In this document: piece after piece, positions 43,752 to 56,361 of the stretch
How positions within the stretch are numbered: position 1 is the first letter of the stretch
Layout: every line of letters begins with the position of its first letter
Assembly: GCA_009746045.1 (NCBI GenBank)
Contig: RPFO01000175.1
Coordinates: 2,727,634-2,791,633 of the forward strand
Source: Mesostigma viride
Lineage: Eukaryota; Streptophyta; Mesostigmatophyceae; Mesostigmatales; Mesostigmataceae
DNA: 64,000 nt
Reading direction: 5' to 3'
The notes under the pieces: model-generated
The model's database searches: none
What the model was told of the DNA's origin: nothing
What the model saw: the letters and a program-made list of their open reading frames with translations, nothing else
Position numbers and translations under genes: made by a program

Positions 43752-45091
43752 CTACCGGATGGCCGATATCGAGTGGTAATCGGCTTTGAGGCGGGCGTAG
43801 CGGGCGGGGTTGCTGTTGTCGCGCAGGGCTTGCCGGGCCTGGATGACGGCGGGGAGCCGGTGCAGGCTGGTGAAGCGGGGCGGGCGGCGGGGGGGCAGCA
43901 GGGCCCCGGCCGCGGGCAGCTTGTCAGCGAGGTGCCGAAGGGCCGATGCCGGGCCGGCAGCGAACAGCTGGGCGTGGCTGGCCGGGATGTCTAGCGCGTC
44001 GACGAACGCCTCTGCCGCGCGCTTGTGGGCGCGTTTTTCAGGGAAGTCCTCCAGAGCGTCGTCAGATTTCTCAAGCAACTGAAGTGTGCGCAAATCAGGT
44101 GGTGCCACGTGCTTACGAAAGGGCGAGGGGAATCGCAGGCGGATGCGGGCGGTGACGATGCGATGATCGGAGCGCACCAGGGGGATCACATGCGAGCGAG
44201 CAGCTAGTACAGATCCTTGATGACGCTTGCGCATTACAACATAGTCAATGCAGCGTTCAGTGCCAGTTGGCGAGGTGTGCGTGACCAAAGCTGGACTATG
44301 TGGAAAGCGGGTGTTGGCAGTGACCAAATCGCATGTCGTAAGCAAATCAGCAAAAAGTTCAGTGTTGGCATTGGAGACCGTACTGTTGGGGGCGTGCTGA
44401 CTTCCGCCAGTACCCGCGGGTGGTAGCGTGGCGTTGGCGTCCAGCAGCAGAGCGAGGTAGTTGCGACCAGGGATGCCGTTCGCCAGGTTCTCCAGCGCTG
44501 CAAAGAAGTCCTTGCGGTCTTGTTCTGGGTGGCCGGAGTGGGGTGCGTAACCAACGCCCACCGTCAGGGCGTAGGTCGAGTGGCCCTCCATCGAATGAAA
44601 AGTGGCCACAAGGAGCCGAGCGTTGACCAGCTGGGGTTCGCCCGTGTGGCGTACGGCGAGCGGGGAGCAGAGGAGACCGACGCCCCCGTTCCCGGTGCCG
44701 TCGCCGCCTCCGTAGTAGAACCGCCAGCCGTCGATGTCGTCAGCAGCAACCTTGCAGTTGATCCGCGGGCCGATGTAGTGCGCCTGTGTTCTTGGATTCC
44801 CAGGATGGCGATATTATTGTCGATGCAGAAACCAATAAGATTGGAGACTCGATGGCACTGACAGTCGTCACTGCGCAGGCAGTGACAGCGGTCAGCGTCG
44901 GGCTGGAGCGTGCGGGCGTTGAAGGTGGCGATGACCAAGGGCGCGCGTTGACCGAAAAGGGGGGTGCAGGCGGGGCCGGTGGGGGCGGAGATGGAGCAGG
45001 GTGGTGATGGGGGTGGGGGTGGAGGTGGTGGGGTAGGGGGGGCGGGTTGGGGACTTATGCTTTCAATCACCGTTTCGATTCTTCCTGCCAA
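43752..45091 (-). pseudogene. LINE-D ORF2, APE-like endonuclease part
   Basis: Begins after a Pro-rich leader: LVIATFNARTLQPDADR, then IAILGIQEHRR. A frameshift near 44590 leads to YALTVGVGYAPHSGH, LLLDANATL, CIDYVVMRKRHQG and VRSDHRIVTARI. These are the N...E...HG/Y...D.N...SDH motifs of apurinic endonuclease-type LINE nucleases, which nick the target DNA. A linker follows and the frame is lost near 43752. Confidence 0.75.
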
Positions 45092-45599
45092 CGCGTCGAG
45101 GCGACGCCGACGGTTGGCTCGGGTGGCCAGGTAGAATGAGTCTGCGTCTGCACGCGCAAGAAATGCGTGCAGTCTGAGGTTTCGGATCGAGGCGGCCGCG
45201 CGAGGCGGGGCGAACCTGGCTCACTGCCGACCCGTTGCTCTCTCTCCGACAGCCCGAGGGCTGAGAAGGCAAAGGGGCGGGAAGGGGAGTTAGGCAGATG
45301 CCACTGCTAGAGCCGCGGAGCCGCGGGGCCGCGAGCGTCGTCATTTCGATAGGAGAGAAGGGTTCGCAGCGCGGGCTCCGGCTCAGGTGCAAAGCGAACG
45401 AATTTATTAGGGGGACGGCCAAGCCTGGCAGCCATACCTGAGCTGAAGCTGCCCCGGCGGATCCCCACACGTGCTGGGGAGCAGGTGACCGTCGATGCCG
45501 GTGGCGATGGCGGTGATGGCGGGGGCCGAGCAGGGGGCTGGGGCGCTGGCACGGCGGTATCCATGGGGGTCGCCGTCATTGGAGGAACTTAGATCCTGG

Positions 45600-46812
45600 C
45601 CGTTCATGCGGACGATGAAGACGCCATTAAAGAGGCGGACATAGATGCTGCACCGTAGTTGCGGGTTGGCCTGCTTGGCTGCCCGAGCCTCGTGGACCTC
45701 CGGCCGGTTCAGGGCGGCAGCCCGGGCCTCAAGCTGCTCCGGGGTATATAGTAATCGTCGATGCTCAGTTGGGTACGTATCATGTAGGTTCCGGCGGGCC
45801 TAGTTCTGCACCTGCAGTTTGTCCTCCTTGCGGTGGAATTCCACCAAGACAGGGGCGGTGGGGCCGCCGAGCCGTCGTGCCGTTTTGATGACGACGCTTT
45901 GGGCCACGCCGAGCTTCCCCAGGAAGGGGTCGCCCCGGAGGTAGGTGCCCAGGCGTGCATCGTTGACGTTCAAGGGGACGCCACGTACCACAATACTGCA
46001 TGAGCGAATGGGTTCGTGCATAGCATCCCGTGTGCTGGCCTTGACGGCTGTTTTGATTTCGTTGATGAGCTCCGTTGGGTTCTGAAGCGTGGCGGCATAG
46101 GTGGTCTTGGCAGGAGTTATGGAGGCGGCAAGTTGTTGCTGGAGCTGGTGGAGGAGCTGCTGCTGCTGCTGCAGTCCTGCTGCAATGTGGGTGATGGCGG
46201 AGTGGATGGAGATGTCGGCGTGTGAGGAATTGGCGTGGTGGGTGGCGAGGTGGTTGTGGACAGGGTTGAGGGCAGCGTTGAGGAGGGAGGGGAGGCGATC
46301 GAAGCAGGTATTGACGACTTGCTTGGCGGTGATGCCGATGGCGGCAGCAACAGTGGGGTCGGCTCCCAGGTCCAGAGAGGCCATGACAAAGCGCTCAAGG
46401 GCGCTGTCGGAGAGATGGGAGCACGTCCACCAGACTGCGAGGCAGAGGTCGGTGTCGTCGGGGTTGTCGTGGAGAAAGTCCGACAGGTGGGTAATTAACC
46501 TGTTGGTTGCAGTCCCGGATCTCGCACTTTTTCTCGGCAGCCAGGTGCAGAATGGTGAGGGCGGCAGCTCGGGACAGGCGCATGATGGCGTTAAGGCCTG
46601 GCCATTTGCCAGGTAAAAATGCGGCAGCTTCCTCGGCAGAAAAGGCCTTCTCGCGGGTATCCATGGCAGGGTCGCTGTTCGGCGGAGCGGTGGAGTGGAG
46701 GGGCTGGATGCTGACAGTGGCGTCCGGCATAGCGTGCAAGGGTGTTTCCAATGACGCCATGGCTTCATCAGCGAGTTGGTGCAGGGCCGCGGACGCTTGT
46801 GATTGCTGGGAT
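45600..46812 (-). pseudogene. LINE-D ORF1, body (start codon lies beyond copia2)
   Basis: Continues MAEYDSSQQSQASAALHQL from the ATG at 55348. A frameshift near 46500 moves from KKCEIRDCNQ to RLITHLSDFLHDNPDDTD. Gln-rich coiled region, then an RRM-like core: SIVVRGVPLNVNDARLGTYL, followed by PTAPVLVEFHRKEDKLQ. Another shift near 45800 gives YTPEQLEARAAALNR and an ending comparable to ORF1 of LINE copies A to C. Confidence 0.7.
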
Positions 46813-46817
46813 GAGTC

Positions 46818-47228
46818 AGTTAGATATAGAAAGACGTTGTAGACGTTGGGGGAACTCAGTGTGAGACTGTGATATGCAGTAACGCCAGGGATCGGGCGTT
46901 CCTTAATTGTCATTATTCACTCCATATGTGGGCACACATTTTATGTCGTGGACACATCACTCACACGAGATCCCTAGGACAACTGGACTACGCTCAATTG
47001 TCCGCCACGTGTCCAGGTTCTAGAGGCTTCTAGACCTGGAGCAACGTTACTACGCACAACGTCCACTAGACTAGTTGCTAGCTACGTAACTTGCGTACAC
47101 GTGTGTGCGTCGCGCCACAACCGGCGCTCGGCACCGTTATTCTGTCTCCGCCAGAATAACTCCGGTCACATGTATGTTCCCCTGTGTGGCTCCGGCCACA
47201 AGTCAGCCTCGAGGTATCTCAGCTAACT
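46818..47228 (-). repeat. Copia2 3' LTR (411 bp)
   Basis: Left-hand LTR. Adjacent internal sequence on the minus strand, GAAAGAAAACATAATGGG, is a weak polypurine tract. Confidence 0.9.
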
Positions 47229-48249
47229 CCCATTATGTTTTCTTTCAGATTGGAACATGCTCCAAGTCTGACCTACCAACCGTTGCAAGGCAACCAGAGC
47301 CCATACAGTCACAACTGGATTAGAGAAGGGCCCCAGAAACGGACTATACTGATGCTGACTGCTGATTTAACCCTGCCAAGCACTACGGGGGTTCCTCCCC
47401 CTCAATAGTGGGGAAAACATAAATGAGGTACTGCGGCCATTCGTCACACAGGACGTCATGCAAGTCACATGTCACAGCATATAAGGAGTGCCCAGTTTCC
47501 ATCTTTGAAGGAGCGAATTGTCGTCATTTCCCTGGCATCTGTCACTGCAGATGGTAGAAAAAGGGGGGCTTGATTGCCACTTGTGGATGGAACCCCATGC
47601 AACATCCACTTCCCAAAAACCAATGGGATGACTCTAGTGAAACCAGAGGTCTTCCCCAGGTGCTTAGGACCTGATGTTTTGCCACTGCTGACCTGGGCCA
47701 GAGCAGCCAGATACCTGTGAGTGCCACATGGTGGTAAGCACAGGCAACTGACAAGGGGAACTGGTTCTCCACTTGATTTGCACATGGCGAATGGGTGGAC
47801 TGCCCATCACCCTACCACAGGTCCTGGGACCAGATGGCAGCATAAGACACAACAGGCACAGTCACAGGACTAAGACTGTCACACGTTACATGCACATGCA
47901 CATGCACATGTACAAGGTAACCATGAACATGACCCAGCCACATAACAATGCCATGTACAAGTACTGTCACCATGACTGACACAATGACACACTTGTGAAG
48001 GATTGACAGCTCACCTCCCAAGAGATGAGCTAACGAAATTCCATGAGAGAGACAAAGTCAAAGAGACTCAATTTATTCACCATAAAACAGGGCTTACAAG
48101 GCATACAGGTTCAGCTCCTCCCCAGGAGCTAGTGCTGATGATAAGACACCCCGTGGCCTGGGCCCGGGTCTGGGTACCCCTACCCCCTGACAGGGGTTGC
48201 CCCATAGTAGGGGTGGGGAGACTAGCCACCCTCCCTGGGGAGGGGTGGA
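47229..48249 (-). other. Copia2 3' untranslated region
   Basis: About 1 kb between the RNase H stop and the 3' LTR, with a short CACATG repeat (47888-47912). No ORF of note. The T-arm motif of copia1 and copia3 was not seen here. Confidence 0.6.
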
Positions 48250-49560
48250 CTAGGTGTCTACCGGCGGGGGCAGGCTGGCCTGCTTGCCGTAGGGGTTCAT
48301 CATGTGATAGAGCAGTTGGTACTGCTCAGGTGCTAGCTGGGGCACCTTGGTCAACGCATCCGCGGCGTTGGCCTTGTCCGGCACATGATTGGTAGACTCC
48401 CAGTAGGTGCACTCCTGTTTCAGGATCACCCAGTCCAAATCAGTATGCACAGCATAAGGGTTGTCAAGGAAACTGAGGAGAGATTGACTGTCGGTGTGCA
48501 AGTGAGCCACCACCCCAGCCTGACTGCCTGCTTGCTTCTGTAACCAAACCAGGACATGATTGAGATACCTGGCATGTAGCACAGCTGACACAACTGCCCT
48601 GCACTCAGCAGCATTGCTACTAACAGCTTTACGCCTATGTAGCCTGCTATACCATGAGATGAGTGACATGGGTTGGTCAGCATTTTGTACAAAAAATAAG
48701 CCAGCCTCCCTAGCCTGCAGTTGAGTAATCTGCCGTGATTCCATGGAACTGTCCATTATAGCCTGAATGTGAATGGGCTTAAAGAGTTCCAGGGAATGCA
48801 AGATAAGGGGTGGACCAGCCTGCAGGAGCTTGTTGATAGCCTTGTGGCCTACCTGCATAAGAACTGCATCATCAACCCTGCTGACTACTGCTAAGTGTGG
48901 TGCACAAGTAGAACACAACCACCCCAGCTTGCCCCTAATGGTGGGACAGTCACAAGGTTTGATTTTAGTCTGCAGCACTTCCTTACAACTGTGCATGTAA
49001 TCTGATGGAGAGTACATTGCACAGACCCACTGATCTGCTTGCTTCTGAAGCTGCAACATTGTGCCACAGAACTTAATAGCAATGGTGCCCAGCTCTAGCT
49101 GCTTGCCAATCTCAAAAGACTTAGACACGTTGGCAATAAAATCATCCACAGCCTGCCTAGGCCCAGCAATAAGCTGATCATCCCCATGCCACACAAACAT
49201 GATCATGCCATGAGGGTGAGGGACAACAAAGAAGCAAGGGTCTATGTCATCATACCGAGCACCTAGCTTCTCAAACACAGCTTGAGCTGACATTCTGAAA
49301 ATTCTAGGAGCAGATTGCAGACCTTCCACTCCTATGTTGGCTTTCAGAAATGGTTGTGGGATATCCTTAGACCACACCTGAGGTGTGTTGACCACATACA
49401 CCTTCCCATGCCAAACTTGCTCAGCTATTTCAGGTGAGCCTTTCAGAAATGCACGTTTAATGTCAGTGGCTTTGCACACATAATCATCACCTTGATTGAT
49501 GTGCCCTAGAAAAACAGACAGCAAAATTTTAAGAGAAGTTTGCTGAATGCCAGGTGTATA
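48250..49560 (-). pseudogene. pol: Copia2 Pol end: RT (HGDD) and RNase H
   Basis: The natural frame begins LYTPGIQQTSLKILLSVFLG at about 49562, one frame away from the upstream ORF. It continues with ATDIKRAFLKGSPEIAEQVW (RT palm) and MFVWHGDDQLIAGP (catalytic box, about 49178-49220). RNase H follows: SNAAECRAVVSAVLHARYLN and NHVPDKANAADALTKVP. HGDD in place of YVDD matches copia1 and copia3. The single frameshift separates it from IN-PR. Confidence 0.8.
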
Positions 49561-52330
49561 CAGTCTGCCTCTGTCAAATCAGTGGATCCCTTAAACTCAG
49601 TCACACAAGGCCTAGCATGGAAAATGACAGAGCCATCTGCTGCTTGCTTGTGCTTGCACACGAACTTAAGTCTTAGGTGCTTGCTCCCGTTGGGCTTACG
49701 CTCTAAGGGAGTGACTGGAGGTGTGTGGGTGGGACTACGTGGATCTGGAACCACCCATTCATCCATAGCCTTTCTAAAAGCTTCAACCCACTTAGTGAAA
49801 CCTTCCTGAGTTTGACAGTCCTGGACAATCTGCTCATAGGAGAGGGGAGACATTTTTGCAACATCATACTTTCCCAATCCAAATGCTTTGGGGTGCAGTT
49901 TCTGACTGTGCACCAAATCTGCCACACGTGGCTCGTGCCCAGGTGCATACTTTGGTGCAACAAATTTGACAGTGGCTGGCTGTGTGTCAACCAAAGTCTG
50001 GAGTGGTACCTGAAAATGATCAAGTGACACCCCACCCAGGCCCTGTACCTCAAGCCTATCACAAGAGATGGTGACACCTGGGTAAGAAATAAATGGATCA
50101 CCCAACAAAGCATTTCCTGTGTATCCTTCCAGTACCTGAAAAGGTGTGGGGATACCAAGAATGTTTAAGGTAACCTGACCTTTAACAGTCAAGCTAGCCT
50201 GCCCAGAGAAATCAGCCACCCGTTGCCAAGGGGAAGGCTCTAACTCTAGGTGTGGTACAGCCAATGCACTGATGATGCTAACCTGAGCTTGGGTGTCAAC
50301 CGCGACTAGAGCTGGATTGTTGTCGCTGTGACCTGCCCTACTCACTTTGGCTGACCCTGCAGCAGTGTGAGCTTTGGCTCTATGCGCTGCTTGCAGTATG
50401 CGGACCGCTTCTGCTAGCCCATGTTTGGACACGGTAGGTATGGGTTGAGCTGGTACCGCTGAAGGTGTGCTGTCTTGCTGACCACCTTCTTGGTTAGTGC
50501 CCTCATTGACAGGTGGTCTAACCTGCTGTGGCTGGCTAGGCTCACTGAGGGTGACCTGGGGTGCACATGTGTTGTGGCTATCACACTCACCAGTGTGTGT
50601 TCCAAACAACCACTCACTGGGTACTCCAGATATACCAGGCAACTGTACTGAGCTGTCGACCATCAGCTCTTCCTCCTCTGCCACGTCTGACAGTGGAGTG
50701 TAATACAATTTAATCCTGTGAGGTGAGCACTTGTGCACATGCCCAGTGTCATTGTGTTTCACATGCACAGTCTTGCCTGTGCTGGAAAACTTAAGGATAG
50801 TGGCTGGGCCTAACCATGTCCCAACCTTCCCTAGCCCTGACTCCTTATAGAAGAGAACTGTGTCCCCTTCCTTGAAGGAGGGGCGTGGATGCTTGGCATC
50901 CTTGGCTGCCAATCTGCTGGCAGCGTGGGCACGCTGTGCATTGTACACAGCTAGTACCTCAGGTGGGTATATCCCAGCCTGTAACCCATCTGGTGTGATA
51001 ATACCATAGGGTGTCTGCAGGAGTGGTCGTCTATTGAGTATCTGGCATATCTTAGTAGCCCACAGTGCCCTATCAGCGTATGACCCACTGTCAGCTAACA
51101 GGTTCTCACCTTCTTTGGCTACCAAGGTTTTGATAGACCTAATTGCCCTCTCAATGATACCTTGTCTCTCATGATCTTCTAGCCCAGCCAGGTCTATAGC
51201 TTCACAGCCCTCTGCCCCAGCAAGGCAACTAAATTGCTGATCTAACAGCAGTGCTTCTACTGGGTAGTACCTGGCTTGTGCTATTAATATAGCTCTGTGC
51301 AACTGAGACTTGTCCATACCAGGGAGAGGTTCTATTGCTGTGTACCTGGACCATGCGTCCTTTAAAGCCAGATAGGGCTGTCCCTTAATATGGAACACAT
51401 CCCCGACCACTCTGCCCTTGCACTTAGGTGGTGTAGCTACATGCCACTTGGGTGGTTTAGGTGCATACATTTGGCAGTGCTGACAGTGTTTTCTGATCAG
51501 CTGACATGCCTTCCTGAGTGCCGTACCTCCCAATGCAGCTGCTACCACCTCTGCACATGTCTCATGACCATACAGTAAGTGCAGTTGCAATGCCAGCTCC
51601 TCATAACTGATGTTACTAAGAGCTTGGGTCATGACCCTGGACACCTTGGGTATCAAGGAGGTGAACCTGGGTTCACTGTCAGAGGTTTCTGTGTAATACT
51701 TCAACACTTTGCCAACCTTGCTTACAGCCTTGACAGCTGAGCATGAAGGTGGAGAGTGAGAGGTAACAGAGTTAACTTGACATCCTGTCAACATCCTCCC
51801 ATCCTGTGTCCCTGCCTGGGCAGTGGAGCTGGATATTGGGTGGTGTAGGGGACACGACTCATCATGACACGTGTGAGGGTGTGAGGACTTACATTTGGGG
51901 GCTGCCACGGCTCCTTGGTGCACTTGGCGGGGTCCCCGTGAGGCGGTCCCAGGCACTTGTGGCAGAGCACCTCCAGGTGCCAGGTGCTCCTTGTGTTTGT
52001 GGCACTTGTCCTTGCTGTGTCCACGACGCCCACAACGCACACATTTCACATCCTTCTTGGGGGTGGAGGACCCAGCCCCAGAAGACTTGTTAGCGTTCCC
52101 CCCTGGGGGGGATGACCTACCCTTCCCCTTCCCCTGCCCCTTGCCCTTGCCCTTGCCCTTGCCCTTGCCCTTGCCCTTGCCCTTGAGGCTCTTAACAAAC
52201 TGACTCATAAGAGTCTTCACCTCCCCTAGCGTCACAGGACGCTTGTCCTTGGCCTTCCTGGCCTTACCCTCCTCATCTGATTCCTCCCCCCGGGCCCGCT
52301 TGACAGCAGGGGGGAAGAGGTAGAGGGGGG
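49506..52330 (-). CDS. pol: Copia2 Gag C-terminus, integrase and protease-like domain
   Basis: Open from about 52330 (no ATG), joined to the Gag frame by a probable indel in a C7 run. A Lys/Gly-rich tract of repeated GK dipeptides precedes the zinc knuckle CVRCGRRGHSKDKCHKH. Integrase: HLLYGHETC ... CQLIRKHCQHCQMY, then core VGDVFHIKGQPYLALKDAWS, LLLDQQFS and ERQGIIERAIRSIKTL. A retropepsin-like domain follows it (ALVAVDTQAQVSIIS ... GYTGNALLGDPFI, around 50300-50090), then the start of RT. Again the protease fold comes after integrase and lacks the canonical DTGA. Confidence 0.8.
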
Positions 52331-52830
52331 GAGTCCTGACACAGTGGACCCAGGGCTAGCTTAACATAATCGAGAGCCTCTTTCATCGACTCCCAATGGG
52401 TGGCCAAGCCTGTGGTGATCATGGCAAAGGTGTTACGATCAAGGTTAAGCTTCTCGAGCAGGGAATGAACAAGCCACTTGTGATCTAGCTTGCTAACCTC
52501 GGGGTGGGCCTTCACTGCAAGTTCCCACTTCTTGATCTCTGCTACATAGTTCTGAGTTTCTACCTTATAGGTTTTCACCCAGTTAAACGCAGAGTACATG
52601 TCAACAGTGGTGGGAGCAGACAGCAGGTCATGCAGATCACGCAGAAAATTCTCCCATGGCTCCCTACCCTGTGTATCCTGCCACCTGGGATACCTTTGCT
52701 GATATATGGATACCAAGTGCTGGATGGAGGGATTGGATTGGTGGAAGAAATCACCCTGCATGAGTGCCCCAAACCAGTTCTTGATATTCAGCTCCTCCCT
52801 AGCAGCTTGAGAGAGAGAAGAAGCTGAGCA
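52273..52830 (-). pseudogene. gag: Copia2 Gag capsid part
   Basis: Reads EELNIKNWFGALMQGDFFHQ, HLVSIYQQRYPRWQDTQGRE and NYVAEIKKWELAVKAHPEVS, then MITTGLATHWESMKEALDYV: a helical copia-type Gag. It is disrupted upstream and again at the C7 run near 52330 before the zinc-knuckle segment. Confidence 0.65.
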
Positions 52831-54907
52831 CCCTGCTGCCTAGTATACCCCTCTGGCAGCCCCCTCACCATAATCCTGTCAATTGGCCTATGCTCGTTAT
52901 AGACTGGCCAATCCTGAGAGGGTGAAGAGGGAGAGGGAGAAGAAGACCTGCCTGGGGATGTAGCAGCATTGGCAGTGTTGGGATGCTAGGTGAGACCTGT
53001 GAGGGCCTGCTACGCGTGGCTGGCTGCACTGGGGTTAGGTGCCTGCACAACATGTGCTGGGTGAAGATGACATGTCCATGCCCCCCTGCACACCCTGACT
53101 CTGTGCCTGCCTCTTGCGTGCCCTAGCTGCCTCCCATTGCTCAAAGGTAGGGGTGAGAGAAACATCACTATCCTCACTGCTAGATGAGCTTGTCTGCTGC
53201 ACGTCCCCCCCGCTGGCTACCTGTCTGTACACGCAACCAAGTGGGGAGATACATACTTGCTTGCTGCATGCACACCCGGTGCAACGTCTGCACCATCTCC
53301 ACCATCGTGGCCAGATTCACCCTGATCTTCTTGCCTCGCAGCAAGGTCTGCAGGGCGGGAGGAGTGCCTCGCACATCCTCCTGGTCATCGGCTCAATCGA
53401 GGGTTGATCGAGCAAATGATAGATGATCGCACACAACAGGCTGGTGTGTTCAGCCAACCTGTCGTCCAGCCTCTCGCTGGCCACCCCTTGGATACCCTGG
53501 GCGCAGCGCTGGACTGCGCGCCAAAGGGTTGGCTCACGGAGTGAGACGACGTCATCCCCAGGGATGCGTGCCTCGGCTGTCTCCATGGCCACATCCTCCT
53601 CCCCTGGGGGAGATGGATGATCCCTTGCCACGGCCTGGGCCGTGGCAGGTCCCTTGCCCCCTGCCGGGGGCTTGGGACTGCGATGGGGGTGCCGAAGCAC
53701 CCGCCTTCGCGGGGGGTGGGTGGTGATGGCGTTGGTGTTGTCGGCTGATGCCGACGGTGCCGACTCAGCGGCGGGTGTGTCGTGGGGAGGCGGCTGGCGC
53801 TTGCCCTCCGCCCGCCTGGGGTCGCTGCCGCTGTCGCTGTCGCTGCTGCTGTCGCTGTCGCTGTCGCTGCCACCGCTGGAGAAGACGGGGCGCCCACCGG
53901 TGCTGCAGTCTTGGATGCCGCGGCCGGCAAGGTCGCTGCCGACGCCGGGGCGACACAGTTGCAGCCAGCTGCTGCGACGCAGTCGATGTCGCTGCCGAAC
54001 CAGGGGATGCCGTCGCAGGTCCCCAGCCAACTGGCACGACAGGTGGCATCCTTGGCAGCTCCTCTGCCGGCCTGGGTGGCTTGGCCACCACCGTGGCCGC
54101 TGCCACCTGGCGAGCCTCCGAATACATGTCGTGAGCAGGTACACCTTGTCTCACCGCCAAGTAGTACAGCCGGATCAGAATCGCAAGCTGGACATGCGAA
54201 AAGCGGCGATGGACGTCCTCCGGGAGCTCTGACGCCACCGCCTGAACCACGAACTTGGTCAAGGCGATGCCGTTAGGGAGGGTACTCTGCTGGCGCAGAC
54301 GCCAGCCGTCGAAAGGCAGAAAGTCTGGTACATTACGTACCGGGATCTTAAAGGGGATCTGGCCCCAACCGTTAACATAGACCTCACCTGCGTCCTGGGA
54401 CGCAGGGGTCGGGTTCGCGCCGAGGCTCATGCCTGCCAGCGCCCTCCCGACAGAGGTGTTGCCGGACGATGACCTCGTCTGGCCGGAGGTCACCTCTCTC
54501 CTACAGTAGGAGAGGGTGAAGCCTCCCCCTCCTCCGAAGAGGAGGAATCCTCTTCCACCTGTCGCCCTGGGGCGGGTGGCATGAGGTTCGGGGCAACCTC
54601 GAACTCGTTGCGAGTCCCGGTGCCCCTGTTCCCCTGGGGCGCAGACGCCTCGGCAGCGACAGCTTCACGCTGCCGGCGAGGGGTGTCCGCCACCACCATG
54701 CGATAGGTGACATTGTCGTCATGCTGACGCGGTGGGGAACTGCGAGGAGAAGTTCTCCTCTGAGACGCCGTAAACGGCAGTCTCGCGGTGATGGGTGGCT
54801 CCCGGTTAGCAGGAGGCCGACCCCGACCGTTTCCTGCCCCGTCCCGCTGGGGGTTGCCAGGGGCGGACATTGTTGTTTTTCGCATCCGAATTCTTCGGCG
54901 CCATTTC
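52831..54907 (-). pseudogene. Copia2 extra coding region upstream of Gag (ORF0), several frameshifts
   Basis: A string of overlapping frames that read as one protein. It begins MRKTTMSAPGNPQRDGAGNG, then EEDSSSSEEGEASPSPTVGE, and a globular-looking part (YVNGWGQIPFKIPVRNVPDF, FSHVQLAILIRLYYLAVRQG). A Ser/Asp-rich tract and EPTLWRAVQRCAQGIQGVAS follow, then LQTLLRGKKIRVNLATMVEM and SSSSSEDSDVSLTPTFEQWE. No family recognised. Position and acidic/helical make-up parallel ORF0 of copia1 and copia3, but sequence homology between the three could not be shown by eye. Confidence 0.45.
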
Positions 54908-54915
54908 ACAATCCA

Positions 54916-55331
54916 AGTTAGATATAGAAAGACGTTGTAGACGTTGGGGGAACTCAGTGTGAGACTGTGATATGCAGTAACGCCAGGGATCGGGCGTTCC
55001 TTAATTGTCATTATTCACTCCATATGTGGGCACACATTATATGTCGTGGACACATCACTCACACGAGTTCCCTAGGACAACTGGACTACGCTCAATTGTC
55101 CGCCACGTGTCCAGGCTCTAGAGGCTTCTAGACCTGTAGCAACGTTACTACTCACAACGTCCACTAGACTAGTTGCTAGCTACGTAACTTGAGTACACGT
55201 GTGTGCGTCGCGCCACAACCGGCGCTCGGCACTGTTATTCAGTCTCCGCCAGAATAACTCCGGTCACATTGTATGTTCCCCCTGTTGTGTGGCTCCGGCC
55301 ACAAGTCAGCCTCGAGGTATCTCAGCTAACT
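54916..55331 (-). repeat. Copia2 5' LTR (416 bp)
   Basis: Right-hand LTR, about 416 bp, differing from the left one by a few substitutions and small indels. ORFs starting in both LTRs (MTIKERPIPGVTAYHS) are duplicates of LTR sequence, not genes. Confidence 0.9.
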
Positions 55332-55336
55332 GAGTC

Positions 55337-55348
55337 GTATTCCGCCAT
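55337..55348 (-). pseudogene. LINE-D ORF1 start codon segment
   Basis: ATGGCGGAATAC (minus strand 55348-55337) followed by the GACTC duplicate. Excision of copia2 joins it to ATCCCAGCAATCACAAGC at 46812, giving MAEYDSSQQSQA. Copia2 therefore inserted four codons into ORF1. Confidence 0.75.
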
Positions 55349-56361
55349 ATCGAGCTGAAAAACAGCGATATTTGCTGGGCAGGGCGGTGCCGGTATCTTC
55401 GGAAATATTGAGCGATAGCTGTAGAAAATAATATCACCAAGAATATATCACCAAGAAAATGTCCTCAAATAAGGACATTTTTCAGCATGGATACCATTTG
55501 TAATAACTAACACATGTCAACACATCTATGGGTACGGTATGGAACCATGTTCATTTATGATATGTTCAAGAGTTGCAATGCTTATTAACATCCATGAAAT
55601 ATGCTCATTGTATAATTGTTTACGATTTATGAATGCAGGAGGGTCGCTACGCGAGTGACCAAATAGCACTCAAGTCAACAATATGCCGAGAAAGAAGGCA
55701 TGGCCAGGTCATGGCTGGTCCTGAAAATGCACCCAAGGTGCCCACAACATGTCTATGTTACACCCTCGCAGTCCTAGACCCTGCAGCCTGCCAGGGGGGG
55801 GCACAAAATGTAACTGGCAGCCAGGGACCATGGTGCAGGCCAAACAGCAGGTGTAAAGCTAGCTCAGTTCTAAGAGTGAAATATGAAGCAAATACTTGCG
55901 CCAAGGTTAGGTCCATGATCCTTAGTAGAGGCTCGGCTGCCACCACGGTGCTAAACCATGATGCTGAACCCTTACGTTATATATGAAACATATACTGCAA
56001 AGAGGCACAAGTTGTAACACAAGCACAATGTAAACATGACAAGCTCAAGTCTTGATCACTTAGTCATGAGTTGAAGCATTAGAAACAGATTGGCAACATA
56101 CCAGCAAGCCTTGAAAAACTTCTCAGCAACAAGCAAGGCAGTATATGTGTTGAATCAAACTACCACATCGCAAAGGGTTAAGCACAGCGACTTCTACTTG
56201 CTGCTGTTTTGATAACACAAGGCCGTTTACCTTTTCAGTGACGCAACGGGAAAAGAAAGTACCGCCCAGCAAACTTCCGCTATTCCCCGGACATAAACGT
56301 AATCAAAACCACGAAGTTGGGCATTGAAAGCAACCGGAATTATCACGTCTGCGGGAGTTAT
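55349..56361. other. Probable LINE-D 5' UTR and flanking DNA
   Basis: No ORF with a recognisable domain. A perfect 10-bp-stem hairpin (AAAATGTCCT, loop CAAATA) is at 55456-55481. The 5' boundary of the LINE was not located; 56357-56361 (GTTAT) would be the copia3 target duplicate. Confidence 0.45.

Larger units (their letters stand above)
41599..46812 (-). mobile_element. LINE copy D (APE-type, two ORFs), main body, decayed
   Basis: A minus-strand non-LTR element with ORF1, an apurinic-type endonuclease and a reverse transcriptase, ending 3' in a hairpin (CCTCCCACTGAGG on the minus strand, 41649-41661) and an ATTA-repeat tail (41599-41622). Its 5' end continues beyond copia2 at 55337. At least five frameshifts interrupt the ORFs. 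The clade is not certain; ORF1 with an RRM-like fold suggests an L1-like affiliation. Confidence 0.8.
46818..55331 (-). mobile_element. Copia2: Ty1/copia-like LTR element inside LINE-D ORF1
   Basis: An 8.5-kb element with a perfect 5-bp target duplication, GAGTC (46813-46817 and 55332-55336). LTRs are 46818-47228 and 54916-55331, starting AGTTAG and ending TAACT. The interior begins TGGATTGTGAAATGG (minus strand), a possible primer-binding site. Coding order is ORF0/Gag N-terminus, Gag, zinc knuckle, IN, PR-like, RT, RH, with several frameshifts. Confidence 0.9.

Noticed and set aside
46860-46913. MTIKERPIPGVTAYHS start shared by two ORFs (also 55011)
   Set aside because: Encoded by the copia2 LTRs and fused by chance to adjacent sequence.
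55633-55986. 117-codon plus-strand ORF
   Set aside because: No domain, no conserved neighbour, and within a probable LINE 5' UTR.
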